Shown here in pieces: positions 1 to 8,666 of a stretch of 64,000 bases of DNA (within the stretch, counting starts at the first letter, position 1; every line of letters starts with the position of its first letter). The position numbers and the translations under genes are program-made. This stretch comes from Burkholderiaceae bacterium (GTDB taxonomy: Bacteria; Pseudomonadota; Gammaproteobacteria; Burkholderiales; Burkholderiaceae_C), in the NCBI GenBank assembly GCA_017848435.1, contig JAFEHU010000083.1:1-64000 (forward strand). The letters are read 5' to 3'. The notes beneath the pieces were generated by a model. It saw only the letters and a list, made by a program, of their open reading frames with translations, searched no databases and was not told the DNA's origin.

Positions 1-1
1 G

Positions 2-466
2 CCCGCCACCGACCACAAGGCCAGCGACAAACCCGTGCTGGCTGAAACCGCGCCGGCGGCCACGCCCGCCGAGCCGGAGCCGCTGGAACTCCCGTCGCGC
101 CCGATTGCCAAGGTGGTGCCACCGCCCTGGAACTACCGGCCGCCCGTGCCCGTGGTGGTGGCGCCACCGCCGCCGCCACCAGAGCCAGTGACCGTGGTCG
201 CCAACAACATCGTCAGCTGCGTGGCCCGGCGCACCGTGACCGACGACGAAGAAAAAACCGCCATCGCCTGCCGCAACGCGAGCGGCGTCAAGCAGGCGGT
301 GTTCCTGCGCATCCAGGCTAGCGGCGTTGCCGGCCTGCCGCCCCCCGAGGTGGAAAAAGCCGGCCACCTGCTGGCTCCCGGCGAGACCAAAACGCTGGTC
401 GCGCTGGCGGTGGTGGCCCGGCCGGCGCAGGTCGCGTTTTCGTACACCCACCAGCCGCGGCCGTGA
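2..466 (+). CDS. Proline-rich hypothetical protein, 5' truncated
   Basis: The reading frame is open to the left edge, so the start lies outside the window. The visible ~154 residues hold a proline-rich stretch with a run of seven prolines, followed by a compact domain with two cysteines (near VSCVARRTVTD and IACRNASG) and a hydrophobic end with the look of a small beta-sandwich. I do not recognise the family. A proline-rich linker joined to a small domain suggests an envelope protein, but no membrane segment is visible in the part present. Its stop overlaps the start of the next gene (GTGA), so the two are probably co-transcribed. Confidence 0.6.
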   Translation, partial: PATDHKASDKPVLAETAPAATPAEPEPLELPSRPIAKVVPPPWNYRPPVPVVVAPPPPPPEPVTVVANNIVSCVARRTVTDDEEKTAIACRNASGVKQAVFLRIQASGVAGLPPPEVEKAGHLLAPGETKTLVALAVVARPAQVAFSYTHQPRP

Positions 467-2499
467 ACCCGGCAGGCAACGTTCGTCACACCGGGCGGAC
501 GGCGCCTGCCTTCACGCCGCAAATCAGGCTCTACCAGGATTGGCTGCGCGACCAGCGCAGCCTGGCATTTCCCGACTACCCGGCGCTCTGGCAGTGGTCG
601 GTGGACGACCTCAGCGCCTTCTGGCAAAGCATCTGGGATTACTTTGACGTGCAGTCGCCCACGCCACACAGCGCGGTGCTGGTGGAACGCACCATGCCCG
701 GCGCGCGGTGGTTCCCCGGCGCACAGGTCAATTACGCGCGGCAGGTGTTCCGACACGTGGCGGCAGCCGAAGCAGCCGGTCAGCCCGCACTCATCGGCCG
801 CAACGAGAAGGGCGTTCACCGGGAACTGTCCTGGCCCGAACTGCGACGGCAAGCCGCGTCGCTCGCGCTGCACCTGAGGGCGCAGGGCCTGCAGCCTGGC
901 GACCGGGTGGCCGCCTACCTGCCCAACATCCCCGAGGCCATGGTCGCGTTTCTGGCGGTGGTGAGCCTGGGCGGCGTGTGGAGCATCTGCGCGCCCGACA
1001 TGGGCACGGCGGCCGTGCTCGACCGCTTCAAACAGATCGAACCCAAGGTGCTGATCGCCTGCGACGGCGTGACCTACGGTGGCCGCGACATCGACCGCCG
1101 CACTGTGCTGGCCGAGCTGCGCGCGGCGCTGCCCAGCGTGGCGCATGTGGTGGTGCATTACGAACTGAATGCTACAGAATCAATAGCTGAATCGGCAGAT
1201 TTCACTGAGGCTTGTGGCCGAAATGATGCCGAAACGGCAGCTTTTGAGCCACTCTGGCTGCCGTTTGACCACCCGCTGTGGATTGTGTATTCCAGCGGCA
1301 CCACCGGCCTGCCCAAACCCATCGTGCATGGCCACGGCGGCACCGTGCTGGTGGCGCTGGCGCTCAAGGTGCTGCACAACGACATTGGCTGCAGCTACGC
1401 GCCCAACTCGTTTGGCGAGCGCTACCACTGGTACAGCTCCACCGGCTGGGTGATGTGGAACGCGCAGATGAGCGGCCTGCTGAACGGCACCACCTGCGTG
1501 CTGTACGACGGCAACCCCGGTGGCAGCAAAGACAAACCCGACTGGACCACGCTCTGGCGCTTCGCCGCCGACCTCGGTGTGACCTTCTTCGGCGCCGGCG
1601 CCGCGTTCTACGCCAACTGCATGAAGGCCGGCGTCGATCTGTCCGCCATACCCGGGTTAAACCGCGTGCGTGCGCTGGGCAGCACCGGCTCGCCGCTGAG
1701 CGAAGACGCACAGCGCTGGGGCACCGAACAAATGGCCCGCGTGGGCGTGCCCGACATCTGGTGGTGCAACATCAGTGGGGGAACCGACTTTGCGGGCGCC
1801 TTCATCGGCGGCCACCGCGAACTCCCCTTGGTGCCCGGCGAAATGCAGTGCCGCCTGCTGGGCTGCGCGGTCGAGTCGTGGGACGAGCAGGGCGCGCCGG
1901 TCATTGGCGAGGTGGGCGAACTGGTCTGCACCGCGCCCATCCCGTCGATGCCGCTGTACTTCTGGGGCGACCAAGGCAACCAGCGCTACCTGTCGAGCTA
2001 CTTCGACATGTACCCGAACGTTTGGCGCCATGGCGACTGGCTGAAGATCACCGCCGACGGCGGCTGCACCATCTACGGCCGCTCCGACGCCACCATCAAC
2101 CGCCACGGCCTGCGCATGGGCACCAGCGAGCTGTACAGCGCGGTGGAAGCGCTGCCCGAGGTGCTCGATTCCATGGTGGTTGATCTGGAATACCTCGGCC
2201 GCGAGAGTTACATGCCGCTGTTCGTCGTGCTGCGCGAGGGCCTGGTGCTGGACGACGCGCTCAGCGCCCGGCTCAACCAGGCCATCAAGACCGCGCTCAG
2301 CCCGCGCTTCGTGCCCAACGCGGTTTTCCAGGTGCCCGAGATTCCGCGCACGCTCTCCGGCAAAAAGCAGGAACTGCCGATCAAGAAATTGCTGCTCGGT
2401 CAGCCGATCGACAAGGTCGTCAACCGCGACGCGATGGCCAACCCGGGGTGCCTTGGCTGGTATGTGGACTTTGCACAGCGCCGATCCGAAGCAGGCTAG
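463..2499 (+). CDS. aacS: Acetoacetyl-CoA synthetase (acetoacetate--CoA ligase)
   Basis: Activates acetoacetate to acetoacetyl-CoA with ATP, linking ketone bodies or PHB breakdown to central metabolism. The 678-residue protein has the ANL-superfamily layout: an acyl-CoA synthetase N-terminal segment, the phosphate loop YSSGTTGLPKP near residue 272, a GGTDFAGAFIGG adenylate-site motif, the hinge GDWLKI, and the C-terminal catalytic lysine region SGKKQELPIKK. The aacS assignment rests on length and on motifs such as WYSSTGWVMWN. The GTG start overlaps the previous stop. Residues about 237-256 (NATESIAESADF...) come from a copy of the dispersed repeat found elsewhere in the window. A strong hairpin follows the stop. 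Confidence 0.93.
   Translation: MNPAGNVRHTGRTAPAFTPQIRLYQDWLRDQRSLAFPDYPALWQWSVDDLSAFWQSIWDYFDVQSPTPHSAVLVERTMPGARWFPGAQVNYARQVFRHVAAAEAAGQPALIGRNEKGVHRELSWPELRRQAASLALHLRAQGLQPGDRVAAYLPNIPEAMVAFLAVVSLGGVWSICAPDMGTAAVLDRFKQIEPKVLIACDGVTYGGRDIDRRTVLAELRAALPSVAHVVVHYELNATESIAESADFTEACGRNDAETAAFEPLWLPFDHPLWIVYSSGTTGLPKPIVHGHGGTVLVALALKVLHNDIGCSYAPNSFGERYHWYSSTGWVMWNAQMSGLLNGTTCVLYDGNPGGSKDKPDWTTLWRFAADLGVTFFGAGAAFYANCMKAGVDLSAIPGLNRVRALGSTGSPLSEDAQRWGTEQMARVGVPDIWWCNISGGTDFAGAFIGGHRELPLVPGEMQCRLLGCAVESWDEQGAPVIGEVGELVCTAPIPSMPLYFWGDQGNQRYLSSYFDMYPNVWRHGDWLKITADGGCTIYGRSDATINRHGLRMGTSELYSAVEALPEVLDSMVVDLEYLGRESYMPLFVVLREGLVLDDALSARLNQAIKTALSPRFVPNAVFQVPEIPRTLSGKKQELPIKKLLLGQPIDKVVNRDAMANPGCLGWYVDFAQRRSEAG
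1170..1231 (+). repeat. Dispersed repeat family 1, copy A (inside aacS)
   Basis: The core GCTACAGAATCAATAGC is followed by TCGGCAGATTTCACTGAGGC and TTGTGGCCGAAA. It aligns with the copies near 10.3, 12.6, 23.3, 35.6, 47.0, 53.3 and 62.2 kb. It is read in frame by aacS and adds about 20 residues. The alignment was made by eye. Confidence 0.75.
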
Positions 2500-2504
2500 A
2501 AAAA

Positions 2505-2532
2505 GCCCCGGCCCTTGTCAGGGGGCCGGGGC
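2505..2532 (+). terminator. Strong GC hairpin after aacS
   Basis: GCCCCGGCCC and GGGCCGGGGC pair perfectly over 10 bp with an 8-nt loop, starting five bases after the aacS stop. A run of A precedes the stem and there is no T-tract on the plus strand. It is either an imperfect intrinsic terminator or an mRNA-stabilising hairpin. Confidence 0.6.
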
Positions 2533-3000
2533 AAGAGCGGTCAGAGAACCACGCCCGAGGAGAGAAGAGGGTGTCACAGCGCGAGACTGTCCTGAATGAA
2601 TCAGAAGAGGTAGCAGGGCGTGCCCGGCTGTGACGGAAACTGGTGGGGTGAATGTGTGCTTGCCATGGGTCTTATTAAGCGCCCGTGCCGCCGCTGCCAA
2701 GGCGCGAACAGGGGTTGAAAATCCACGCTGTTGCACGGCATGCCGCGCACTGGCGGCGTCAAGATGCTGGGTTGGGCACGCAGCGCAGAGCAGAAAACCA
2801 GCGCCTTCGTTATAATCCGATGGATCGATTCGCTATCCGCTTCATGAATCGGCACAATCAAGCTGCCCCCTCAAGCCGCTCTTTTGCCCAAGCGCCAAGC
2901 GGGCCTCTGGCCAAATCGGCAACCACGCGCCGGCAGCAGCACCCCAGGGTGCCACCGCTTGGCCCGGCCCGCTATCCCCAATGAACAGGACCCCTCGTTA
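2533..3000. other. Long intergenic/leader region upstream of infA
   Basis: No convincing gene is present. Visible items are an 8-bp inverted repeat (GTCACAGC at 2573-2580 and GCTGTGAC at 2627-2634) enclosing a smaller one (CTGAATGAATCAG), a TATAAT hexamer at 2811-2816, and an AGGA ribosome-binding site at 2987-2990. If transcription starts near 2823, infA has a leader of roughly 180 nt. Short ORFs here lack protein-like features. Confidence 0.5.
2811..2816 (+). promoter_or_regulatory. Candidate -10 element for infA
   Basis: A perfect TATAAT lies 185 bp before the infA start. No good -35 hexamer is seen 16-18 bp upstream (the bases there are GAGCAG), so this is only a candidate. Confidence 0.4.
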
Positions 3001-3255
3001 ATGGCAAAAGAAGAACTGATTGAAATGAACGGCAAAGTGTCCGAAGTGCTGCCCGACTCGCGCTTCCGCGTGACGCTGGACAACGGCCACGAACTCGTCG
3101 CCTACACCGGCGGCAAAATGCGCAAGAACCACATCCGCATCATCGCTGGCGACGCCGTGTCGCTGGAACTCTCCCCCTACGACCTGACCAAGGGCCGCAT
3201 CACGTTCCGCCACATCGCGGGCCGTGGCCCAGCGCCGGCCGCACGCCGCCGCTAA
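3001..3255 (+). CDS. infA: Translation initiation factor IF-1
   Basis: An 84-residue S1/OB-fold protein that binds the 30S A-site during initiation. The sequence opens [20 protein letters not shown] and contains [20 protein letters not shown] and the closing KGRITFRH, all diagnostic of IF-1. It ends in a short Ala/Arg tail (PAPAARRR) longer than that of E. coli IF-1. An AGGA ribosome-binding site lies 10 nt before the ATG. The gene stands alone here rather than inside the ribosomal-protein operon. Such solitary copies often accompany a second infA in Burkholderiales, which cannot be checked in this window. Confidence 0.95.
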   Translation: MAKEELIEMNGKVSEVLPDSRFRVTLDNGHELVAYTGGKMRKNHIRIIAGDAVSLELSPYDLTKGRITFRHIAGRGPAPAARRR

Positions 3256-3271
3256 AGCCCCGCGCGCCGCG

Positions 3272-3829
3272 CTACAGGGGGTGTTCGGTGTAGAACCGGC
3301 CCCCATGGAACAGCAGCGGCGCGGCGTCCGCCTGGTGGGTGCAGCGCAGCACCTCACCGACAAAAATCACATGGTCGCCTTCCTCGTAACGGCTGCGGTT
3401 GACGCACTCGAAGGTCGCCACCGCGCCCGCCAGTAGCGGCGCACCGCCCGCGCCGGGCGTGCTGTCCACCCCCACCCACCGATCTTGCACGCGGCTGGCA
3501 AAACGCTCGGCCAGCGTCTGCTGCGCCACCCCCAGCACGTTCACCGCGTAGTGGCTGCAGCCATGGAACGCCGCCAGCGCGCTGGCATTGCGCGACAGAC
3601 TCCACAGCACCAGCGGCGGGTTCAGCGACACCGAGTTGAACGAGTTCACCGTCATGCCCAGCGGCGTGCCGTCCTCCAGGCGCGTGGTGACGATGGTGAC
3701 GCCGGTGGCAAACATGCCCAAGGCGGCGCGGAATTCGGGGGCACTGAAACCGGGCGGCGCGGCGCCGGGTGCGTCGGTGGCCAGCGCGCCAGCCACCAAC
3801 GCATCGGCCGGGGAAACAAGAGCTTTCAT
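3272..3829 (-). CDS. Flavin reductase (FMN-binding split barrel)
   Basis: A 185-residue member of the HpaC/NTAB-type flavin reductase domain family. It reduces FMN or FAD with NAD(P)H, typically to supply a monooxygenase. Visible family features are FRAALGMFATGVTIVTT near the N-terminus, GMTVNSFNSVSLNPPLVLWSL in the flavin-binding part, and DHVIFVGEV with a final GGRFY. I chose the start MKALVSPADA because residues upstream of it in the frame look non-coding. No monooxygenase partner is adjacent, so the physiological role is open. It converges on infA with a 16-bp gap. Confidence 0.85.
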   Translation of the reverse strand: MKALVSPADALVAGALATDAPGAAPPGFSAPEFRAALGMFATGVTIVTTRLEDGTPLGMTVNSFNSVSLNPPLVLWSLSRNASALAAFHGCSHYAVNVLGVAQQTLAERFASRVQDRWVGVDSTPGAGGAPLLAGAVATFECVNRSRYEEGDHVIFVGEVLRCTHQADAAPLLFHGGRFYTEHPL

Positions 3830-3976
3830 CCGGCCATTATTGTGGAAGCCCGGCCACCGCGTTGGCACCCGCCCTATGCCTCTGGTCGCCGCTGGGACAC
3901 AACCCGCACACCGCGTCGCCAAGTTTTACACAACGCCGGGGGGCAGCGCGTCCGTGCTGGCCGACAATAGCGGCGC

Positions 3977-4945
3977 GTGACGACCGTTCCAGACCTGTTT
4001 TCCGACCCGTTATCCGGCATCCTGTGCCGCCTGCGCCAACTCGGTGCGCCCTGGCTGCTGCTGGCCGCGGGCCACGCCCATGCCGCCGCCCCCTGCGACG
4101 ACTTCGTGCGCTGGCTGCCCGCCCTCAGCGCGGCCGACTGCCGCGACGCCCAGCTCCAGCCCGCCGAAGGCGCCCGTTCGGTGCGCGGCCAGCCGATCTA
4201 CCAACGCGACGTGGCCGTGCCCGAGCCGCGCCTGCGGGTGCTGGTGGTGGGGGGCATGCACGGCGACGAGATGTCGGCGTCGGCCCTGGCGCTGCGCTGG
4301 CTGGCGCTGGCCCAGGCCGACCCGGCCGAGGTGAGCTGGCGCTTCATCCCGGTGCTCAACCCCGACGGGATGTTCCGCGCCACGCCCCAGCGCACCAACG
4401 CGCGCGGCGTGGACCTGAACCGCAACTTCCCCACGCCCCACTGGCAGCGCGACAGCCGCGTCTACTGGGAGCAGCGCACCCGCAAAGACCCGCGCCGCTA
4501 CCCTGGCCCGCGCCCGTTGTCGGAGCCCGAGTCGCGCTTCTTGCACAACGAGATGGGCCGTTTCCAGCCACACCTGATCGTCAGCGTGCACGCGCCCTAT
4601 GGCCTGCTGGACTTCGACGGCCCGGCGGTCGAGCCGCCGCGCCGCCTGGGCCGGCTGCACCTGGACCAGCTCGGCGTGTACCCCGGCTCGCTCGGCAACT
4701 ACGGCGGCGTGCACCGCAGCATGCCGGTGGTGACGATCGAACTCGCCAGCGCCACCGAACTGCCCCAAGCCGCCGACGTGGCCGCCATGTGGGCCGACCT
4801 GCTGGTCTGGATGCGCGAGCGTTTGCCGAATATGGCGCCCGTGCCAGCGCCGTTGCCGGAGCCCGTCACCGTGCCGTGGACCGATCCGCTGCCCGAAACG
4901 CCCCCAGCCGCCCCAGTTTCAAGCGAAACCGACCCTGGGCCTTAG
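3977..4945 (+). CDS. M14-family zinc carboxypeptidase / murein-peptide amidase-like protein
   Basis: A 322-residue metallopeptidase. The zinc ligands HGDE (His95, Glu98) and His205 (VSVHAPYG) and the catalytic glutamate in VVTIELASA (Glu255) are visible, as is DLNRNF (146-151), which usually binds the substrate carboxylate. The N-terminus has a hydrophobic stretch ending AGHAHAAAP, consistent with export to the periplasm. The C-terminal ~40 residues are proline-rich. It resembles MpaA-type enzymes that trim murein tripeptides, but substrate specificity is inference. The start is GTG. An ATG alternative is not available close by. Confidence 0.82.
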   Translation: MTTVPDLFSDPLSGILCRLRQLGAPWLLLAAGHAHAAAPCDDFVRWLPALSAADCRDAQLQPAEGARSVRGQPIYQRDVAVPEPRLRVLVVGGMHGDEMSASALALRWLALAQADPAEVSWRFIPVLNPDGMFRATPQRTNARGVDLNRNFPTPHWQRDSRVYWEQRTRKDPRRYPGPRPLSEPESRFLHNEMGRFQPHLIVSVHAPYGLLDFDGPAVEPPRRLGRLHLDQLGVYPGSLGNYGGVHRSMPVVTIELASATELPQAADVAAMWADLLVWMRERLPNMAPVPAPLPEPVTVPWTDPLPETPPAAPVSSETDPGP

Positions 4946-4982
4946 TAAAAGCTCGCGGTTCAGTTAAAAAAAATTGTAGCGC

Positions 4983-5543
4983 TCAGTGGGTGGTTTCGGC
5001 CAGCGTTTCCAGCAGCGCCTGGGCTTTTTCTTCCGAATACCAGCCCTCGGCCCGGGCCAGCACCTCGCCGCTGCGGCTCAGCACCACCGCGTGCGGTTGG
5101 CGGGTGCTCGTCAGGCCGGCGGCGCGCACGAACTGGTCGCGGTCGGTGAACACCGGCACCATGCGGGCGCGGTCCTGGCGGTTGGGGTAACGGGCGAGGA
5201 GAAACGCCTCCAGCGCCTCGCGGTGGCTGGCGTTGCCGGGGTCGTTCAGCACCGGCATGCGCAGCCAGGCAATGCCCGGTTCGTCCTGCAGGCGCAGGCC
5301 TTTCACCCAGCTGTCCAGGCCGAGCGCGTGCGAGCGGTCAAACCCAATCAGCGCCAGCGTGCGCTCGGCCCCCAGGTCTGCCGGCAATTGCAGGCGTTTG
5401 TGGTTCAGGTCTTTGGCCGCCAGCGGCGGCAAACTGCCCATCACACTGCGCTCGCTTGGAAAACCGAGCGCCAGCGCGCACGCCAGCAGCACCGCTGCCA
5501 GCCAGAAAACGGCGTCTTTCCCGTGTTGAACCGAATAACCCAT
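4983..5543 (-). CDS. Membrane-anchored thioredoxin-fold protein without active-site cysteines
   Basis: A 186-residue protein with one N-terminal transmembrane segment (about residues 11-28), then a thioredoxin-like domain (TLALIGFDRSHA, MVPVFTDRDQF, PHAVVLSRSGEVLARAEGWYS). The usual CxxC is absent and the only cysteine is in the membrane segment, so it is unlikely to be a dithiol oxidoreductase. The start at MGYSVQHG is supported by an AGGGAG ribosome-binding site. The fold assignment rests on the strand pattern and the cis-proline-like PHAVV. It is divergent from the TetR gene. Confidence 0.6.
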   Translation of the reverse strand: MGYSVQHGKDAVFWLAAVLLACALALGFPSERSVMGSLPPLAAKDLNHKRLQLPADLGAERTLALIGFDRSHALGLDSWVKGLRLQDEPGIAWLRMPVLNDPGNASHREALEAFLLARYPNRQDRARMVPVFTDRDQFVRAAGLTSTRQPHAVVLSRSGEVLARAEGWYSEEKAQALLETLAETTH

Positions 5544-5692
5544 GGTCACACTCCCTGTGGTGGCGACACTGTGGCCTGCATGCAATTTCCGTGCAAGCAC
5601 AAAAGTGTGACGGGGGGTGACCGGCGCAGACATGGCGTCTACCGCGCAGACGCGGCGCCCAAAAAAAGACGGGCAAGGCTAAAATACACCCC

Positions 5693-6370
5693 ATGCGTCA
5701 AGCCACCGCCCCATTTTCCCTGCCCATTCCCCCCAGCGACGCCCAGGCCAGTGCTGCGGCCGCCACCTCCGCCCGCCTGTCGTTCCGTGAGCAGATGCTG
5801 CAGGCGCGGGAAGACGCCATTGTGTTGACGGTCAACCGCCTGCTGGCCGAAAAAGGCTTTGACGCGATGACGGTGGACGAGGTGGCCGCCTCGGTCGGCA
5901 TTGCCAAGGCCAGCCTGTACAAACATTTCCCGAGCAAAGAGGCGCTCGCCGCCGCCGCCATGGTGCGCGTCATGCGGCAGGCGCAGGCCTTTGTGCGCAC
6001 CGTGCCGGCCGAGCTGCCGCCGCTGGACAAACTCAAAACCGTCGCCCGCTGGACCATGGCGCTGCAGCTCTCGGGCGAAATGCCCTCGCTGCCGAGCCAC
6101 AACTCGTCGCTGCGCGCCACACTGATGGACACGCCCGACTACATCAACGGCCTGATGGACGTGAGCGACCAGCTCGGCGCCTGGATCGAGGCCGCCCAGG
6201 CCAACGGCTCGCTCAACCCCCAACTGCCCCCCATCGCGGTGCTCTACACCATGTACGCCCGCGCCTGCGACCCGGTGCTGGAGTTCCTGAAGCTCGGCGG
6301 CCAGCACAGCGACGAGGCGATCGTTGAGCTGGTGATGAGCACCTGCTTCGACGGGCTCACGGCACGCTGA
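5693..6370 (+). CDS. TetR/AcrR-family transcriptional regulator
   Basis: A 225-residue repressor-type regulator. The DNA-binding helix-turn-helix covers about residues 58-80 (MTVDEVAASVGIAKASLYKHFPSK), the standard TetR signature, preceded by a ~35-residue low-complexity N-terminal extension. The C-terminal half is helical and would hold the ligand pocket and dimer interface. Its target may be the divergent thioredoxin-fold gene, with operators expected in the 149-bp region between them, but no clear palindrome was identified. Its last 14 bases overlap the convergent metallophosphoesterase gene. Confidence 0.88.
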   Translation: MRQATAPFSLPIPPSDAQASAAAATSARLSFREQMLQAREDAIVLTVNRLLAEKGFDAMTVDEVAASVGIAKASLYKHFPSKEALAAAAMVRVMRQAQAFVRTVPAELPPLDKLKTVARWTMALQLSGEMPSLPSHNSSLRATLMDTPDYINGLMDVSDQLGAWIEAAQANGSLNPQLPPIAVLYTMYARACDPVLEFLKLGGQHSDEAIVELVMSTCFDGLTAR

Positions 6371-7271
6371 CGCAGAACGCGGGCCGGAACGTGGCCTGCT
6401 CGCCTTTTTTGGCGTAGCCCAGCGGGTTGGCCACCACCCGGCAGCCCTGGCTCACGTAGTCGCTGGGGCAGTGCAGGTGGCCGTGCAGCCACAGGTTGGC
6501 CAGTGGCAACAGGTCGTCCAGCGCGTTGCAAAAGCCGGCGGTGCCCGGCGTCATGCCGTAGCGCGGGTCGGCGCTCAGCAGACTGGGCGCGAAATGCGTC
6601 ACCACCACGGTGGTGCCTTCAAACGGCTGCGCCAGCGCACCGCGCAGCCACTGCTGGCAGACCAGCGCCTGTTCGCGCATGGTGTCGGCCAGAAACAGCG
6701 CACCGTGGCGGGTGGTGGCGGCCTTGTGGAGGTAGTGGTTGGCGGCACGGTAGGCTTTCTCGCGCAGCTGCAGCTCCCGCGTCAGCGGGGTCCCCGGGGC
6801 TGACAACGCGCCCGCCGCCTGCGCCGCCGTGGCCTTGCCCGACGGCACCGGCCGGGGCACGGCTTTGGCCTTGGGCACCGGCAGGCTGGCCAGCGCGTCG
6901 TAGTCGCTCCACAGCGTGGTGCCGACGAAACGCACCCCGTTGAGCACCAACGTCTCACGTTCCAGCCAGGTGATCTCCAGACGCTCGCAGGTGGCACGCA
7001 GCCGCGCGTGGGTGGCGTCAAAGTCCAGCAGGTCGTACTCGTGGTTGCCGGGCACAAACAGCACCGGCACCGGCCAGCCCGCCAGGTCTTTGCGCGGGGA
7101 AAAACGCGACAGGCCAAAGTCGCCGTCGTCCAGCGCACCGGTCAGCCGCGAACCCTGCTGGTAGGAGCCAATGTCGCCCGCCAGCACCAGCACGTCGGCC
7201 TCCGGCGCGGGCAGGGGCACAAAGTCGGGGTGGGACTCAAGGTGCAGGTCAGACAGCAGCTGGATGTTCAT
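6357..7271 (-). CDS. Calcineurin-like metallophosphoesterase
   Basis: A 304-residue cytoplasmic phosphoesterase. All five metal-binding blocks are present in order: DLHLESH (about residue 8), GDIGSY, GNHEYD, VVTHFAPS and HGHLHC near the C-terminus. An insertion rich in Pro, Ala and Lys (VPKAKAVPRPVPSGK) sits in the middle. The start MNIQLLSDLH is chosen because the phosphoesterase core begins at once. The substrate is unknown. Members act on phosphodiesters, cyclic nucleotides or phosphoproteins. The gene ends inside the 3' end of the tetR gene on the other strand. Confidence 0.85.
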   Translation of the reverse strand: MNIQLLSDLHLESHPDFVPLPAPEADVLVLAGDIGSYQQGSRLTGALDDGDFGLSRFSPRKDLAGWPVPVLFVPGNHEYDLLDFDATHARLRATCERLEITWLERETLVLNGVRFVGTTLWSDYDALASLPVPKAKAVPRPVPSGKATAAQAAGALSAPGTPLTRELQLREKAYRAANHYLHKAATTRHGALFLADTMREQALVCQQWLRGALAQPFEGTTVVVTHFAPSLLSADPRYGMTPGTAGFCNALDDLLPLANLWLHGHLHCPSDYVSQGCRVVANPLGYAKKGEQATFRPAFCVSVP

Positions 7272-7407
7272 GTGCCGATTGTGCCGGGGCAGGGCGCCCA
7301 TGCCCCGCGTGGTGGCCGCCATGCGCAAGCGGCATCAAGATCGCCTTGAAACCCTAGGGGAAAACCCTTATTCTTCTACCAGGTCCACCCCGAAAGCCTT
7401 TGTGAAC

Positions 7408-7581
7408 ATGCTCTCCCGCCTTTTTTCCGCCCCAACCACCACCGTGGCCGCCGAATTGCCCCCCACCGTGGGCATTGCCCAGCAGCTGATGGAACGCGCC
7501 GACGACCTCGGCAGCCGCCGCCCACGCGAAGCGCAGGAACTGCGCGACGCGGCCCGTGCCTTCCTGCGCGTGGTGCGTTAA
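7408..7581 (+). CDS. Small hypothetical protein (57 residues)
   Basis: A short ORF starting MLSRLFSAPTTTVAAELPP and ending RAFLRVVR. The second half is predicted to be helical and charged (IAQQLMERADDLGSRR, AQELRDAARAF). The codon pattern is high-GC at third positions like its neighbours. I think small proteins of this type are common in Comamonadaceae, but no function is known to me. The sequence CCCTAGGGGAAAACCCTT lies about 40 bp upstream and may be regulatory. Confidence 0.5.
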   Translation: MLSRLFSAPTTTVAAELPPTVGIAQQLMERADDLGSRRPREAQELRDAARAFLRVVR

Positions 7582-7626
7582 GGCCTGCCGAGAAACGGCA
7601 CAGCGCCGCTGTGCCACCATTGCGCC

Positions 7627-8529
7627 ATGAACGCCACCCTGATCACCGTCCAGCACCCGCGCCGCGTGGAGCGCCTCGTCACCGGCCAGCCCACACAAGA
7701 CGGCGCCGGCGTGAAGCTGACCCGCGTGCTGACGCCAGACCTGCAGCAGCGGCTTGACCCGTTCCTGATGCTCGACAACTTCGCCAGCGACAAGCCCGAA
7801 GACTACGGCGCCGGCTTTCCCAGCCACCCGCACCGCGGTTTCGAGACCATCAGCTACATGCTGACCGGCCGCATGCGCCACAAAGACAGCGCCGGCCACG
7901 AAGGCCTGGTGTCCGATGGCGGCGTGCAATGGATGACCGCCGGGCGCGGCGTGATCCACAGCGAAATGCCCGAGCAGCAAGACGGTGTGATGGAAGGTTT
8001 CCAGCTCTGGCTGAACCTGCCCGCCAAAAGCAAGATGCAGCCGCCCTGGTACCGCGACATCCAGCGCAGCGAGGTGCCCGAATTCACCACGCCCGAAGGC
8101 GTGACCGTGCGCGTCATCGCCGGCACCACCGTCACCGCCAACGGCCGCGCGGTGCCCGGCGCGGTGCAGCGTGCCGACACCGAACCGCTCTACCTCGACC
8201 TGCACCTGCCCGGTGACGTAGGCGAGTTCAGCCTGCCCGTGCCGCGTGGCCACAACGCCTTTCTGTACATTTACCGGGGCACGCTGCAGGTGCTGGACGA
8301 CACCGGCGAGGCCAGCCAGGTCCCGGCCCAGCGCATGGCCATTCTTGGCAACAGCGGCGACGGCGTCACCCTGCGGGCCGACCCCGCCAGCACCGAGCCA
8401 CCGCGCGCGCTGCTTATCGCCGGCAAACCCCTCGGCGAGCCCATTGCCCAGTACGGCCCCTTCGTGATGAACACCCGCGACGAGCTGCTGCAGGCGGTGA
8501 ACGACTTCCAGAACGGCCGCCTCGCCTGA
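7627..8529 (+). CDS. Pirin family protein
   Basis: A 300-residue bicupin. The N-terminal cupin carries the iron-binding pattern SHPHRGFETI (about residues 60-68) and GVIHSEMPEQ (about 112-120), matching the His-His-His-Glu site of pirins with quercetin dioxygenase activity. The C-terminal cupin (FLYIYRGTLQVL) lacks metal ligands, as usual. The C-terminal GPFVMNTRDELLQAVNDFQNG is a family signature. It is a single gene with a 45-bp upstream gap. The physiological substrate is unknown. Confidence 0.92.
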   Translation: MNATLITVQHPRRVERLVTGQPTQDGAGVKLTRVLTPDLQQRLDPFLMLDNFASDKPEDYGAGFPSHPHRGFETISYMLTGRMRHKDSAGHEGLVSDGGVQWMTAGRGVIHSEMPEQQDGVMEGFQLWLNLPAKSKMQPPWYRDIQRSEVPEFTTPEGVTVRVIAGTTVTANGRAVPGAVQRADTEPLYLDLHLPGDVGEFSLPVPRGHNAFLYIYRGTLQVLDDTGEASQVPAQRMAILGNSGDGVTLRADPASTEPPRALLIAGKPLGEPIAQYGPFVMNTRDELLQAVNDFQNGRLA

Positions 8530-8666
8530 AACCGGGCCCGCACCGCGTTCACCCAACTTTACGCGGCGTTCAGACACCGCGCACCGTGCAGATACATGCG
8601 CCGCCGACACTGCATTCAACCCGATGCCAATGTCTGTGTATTGGGGGTTTTTAAAAGGACTCTCGC

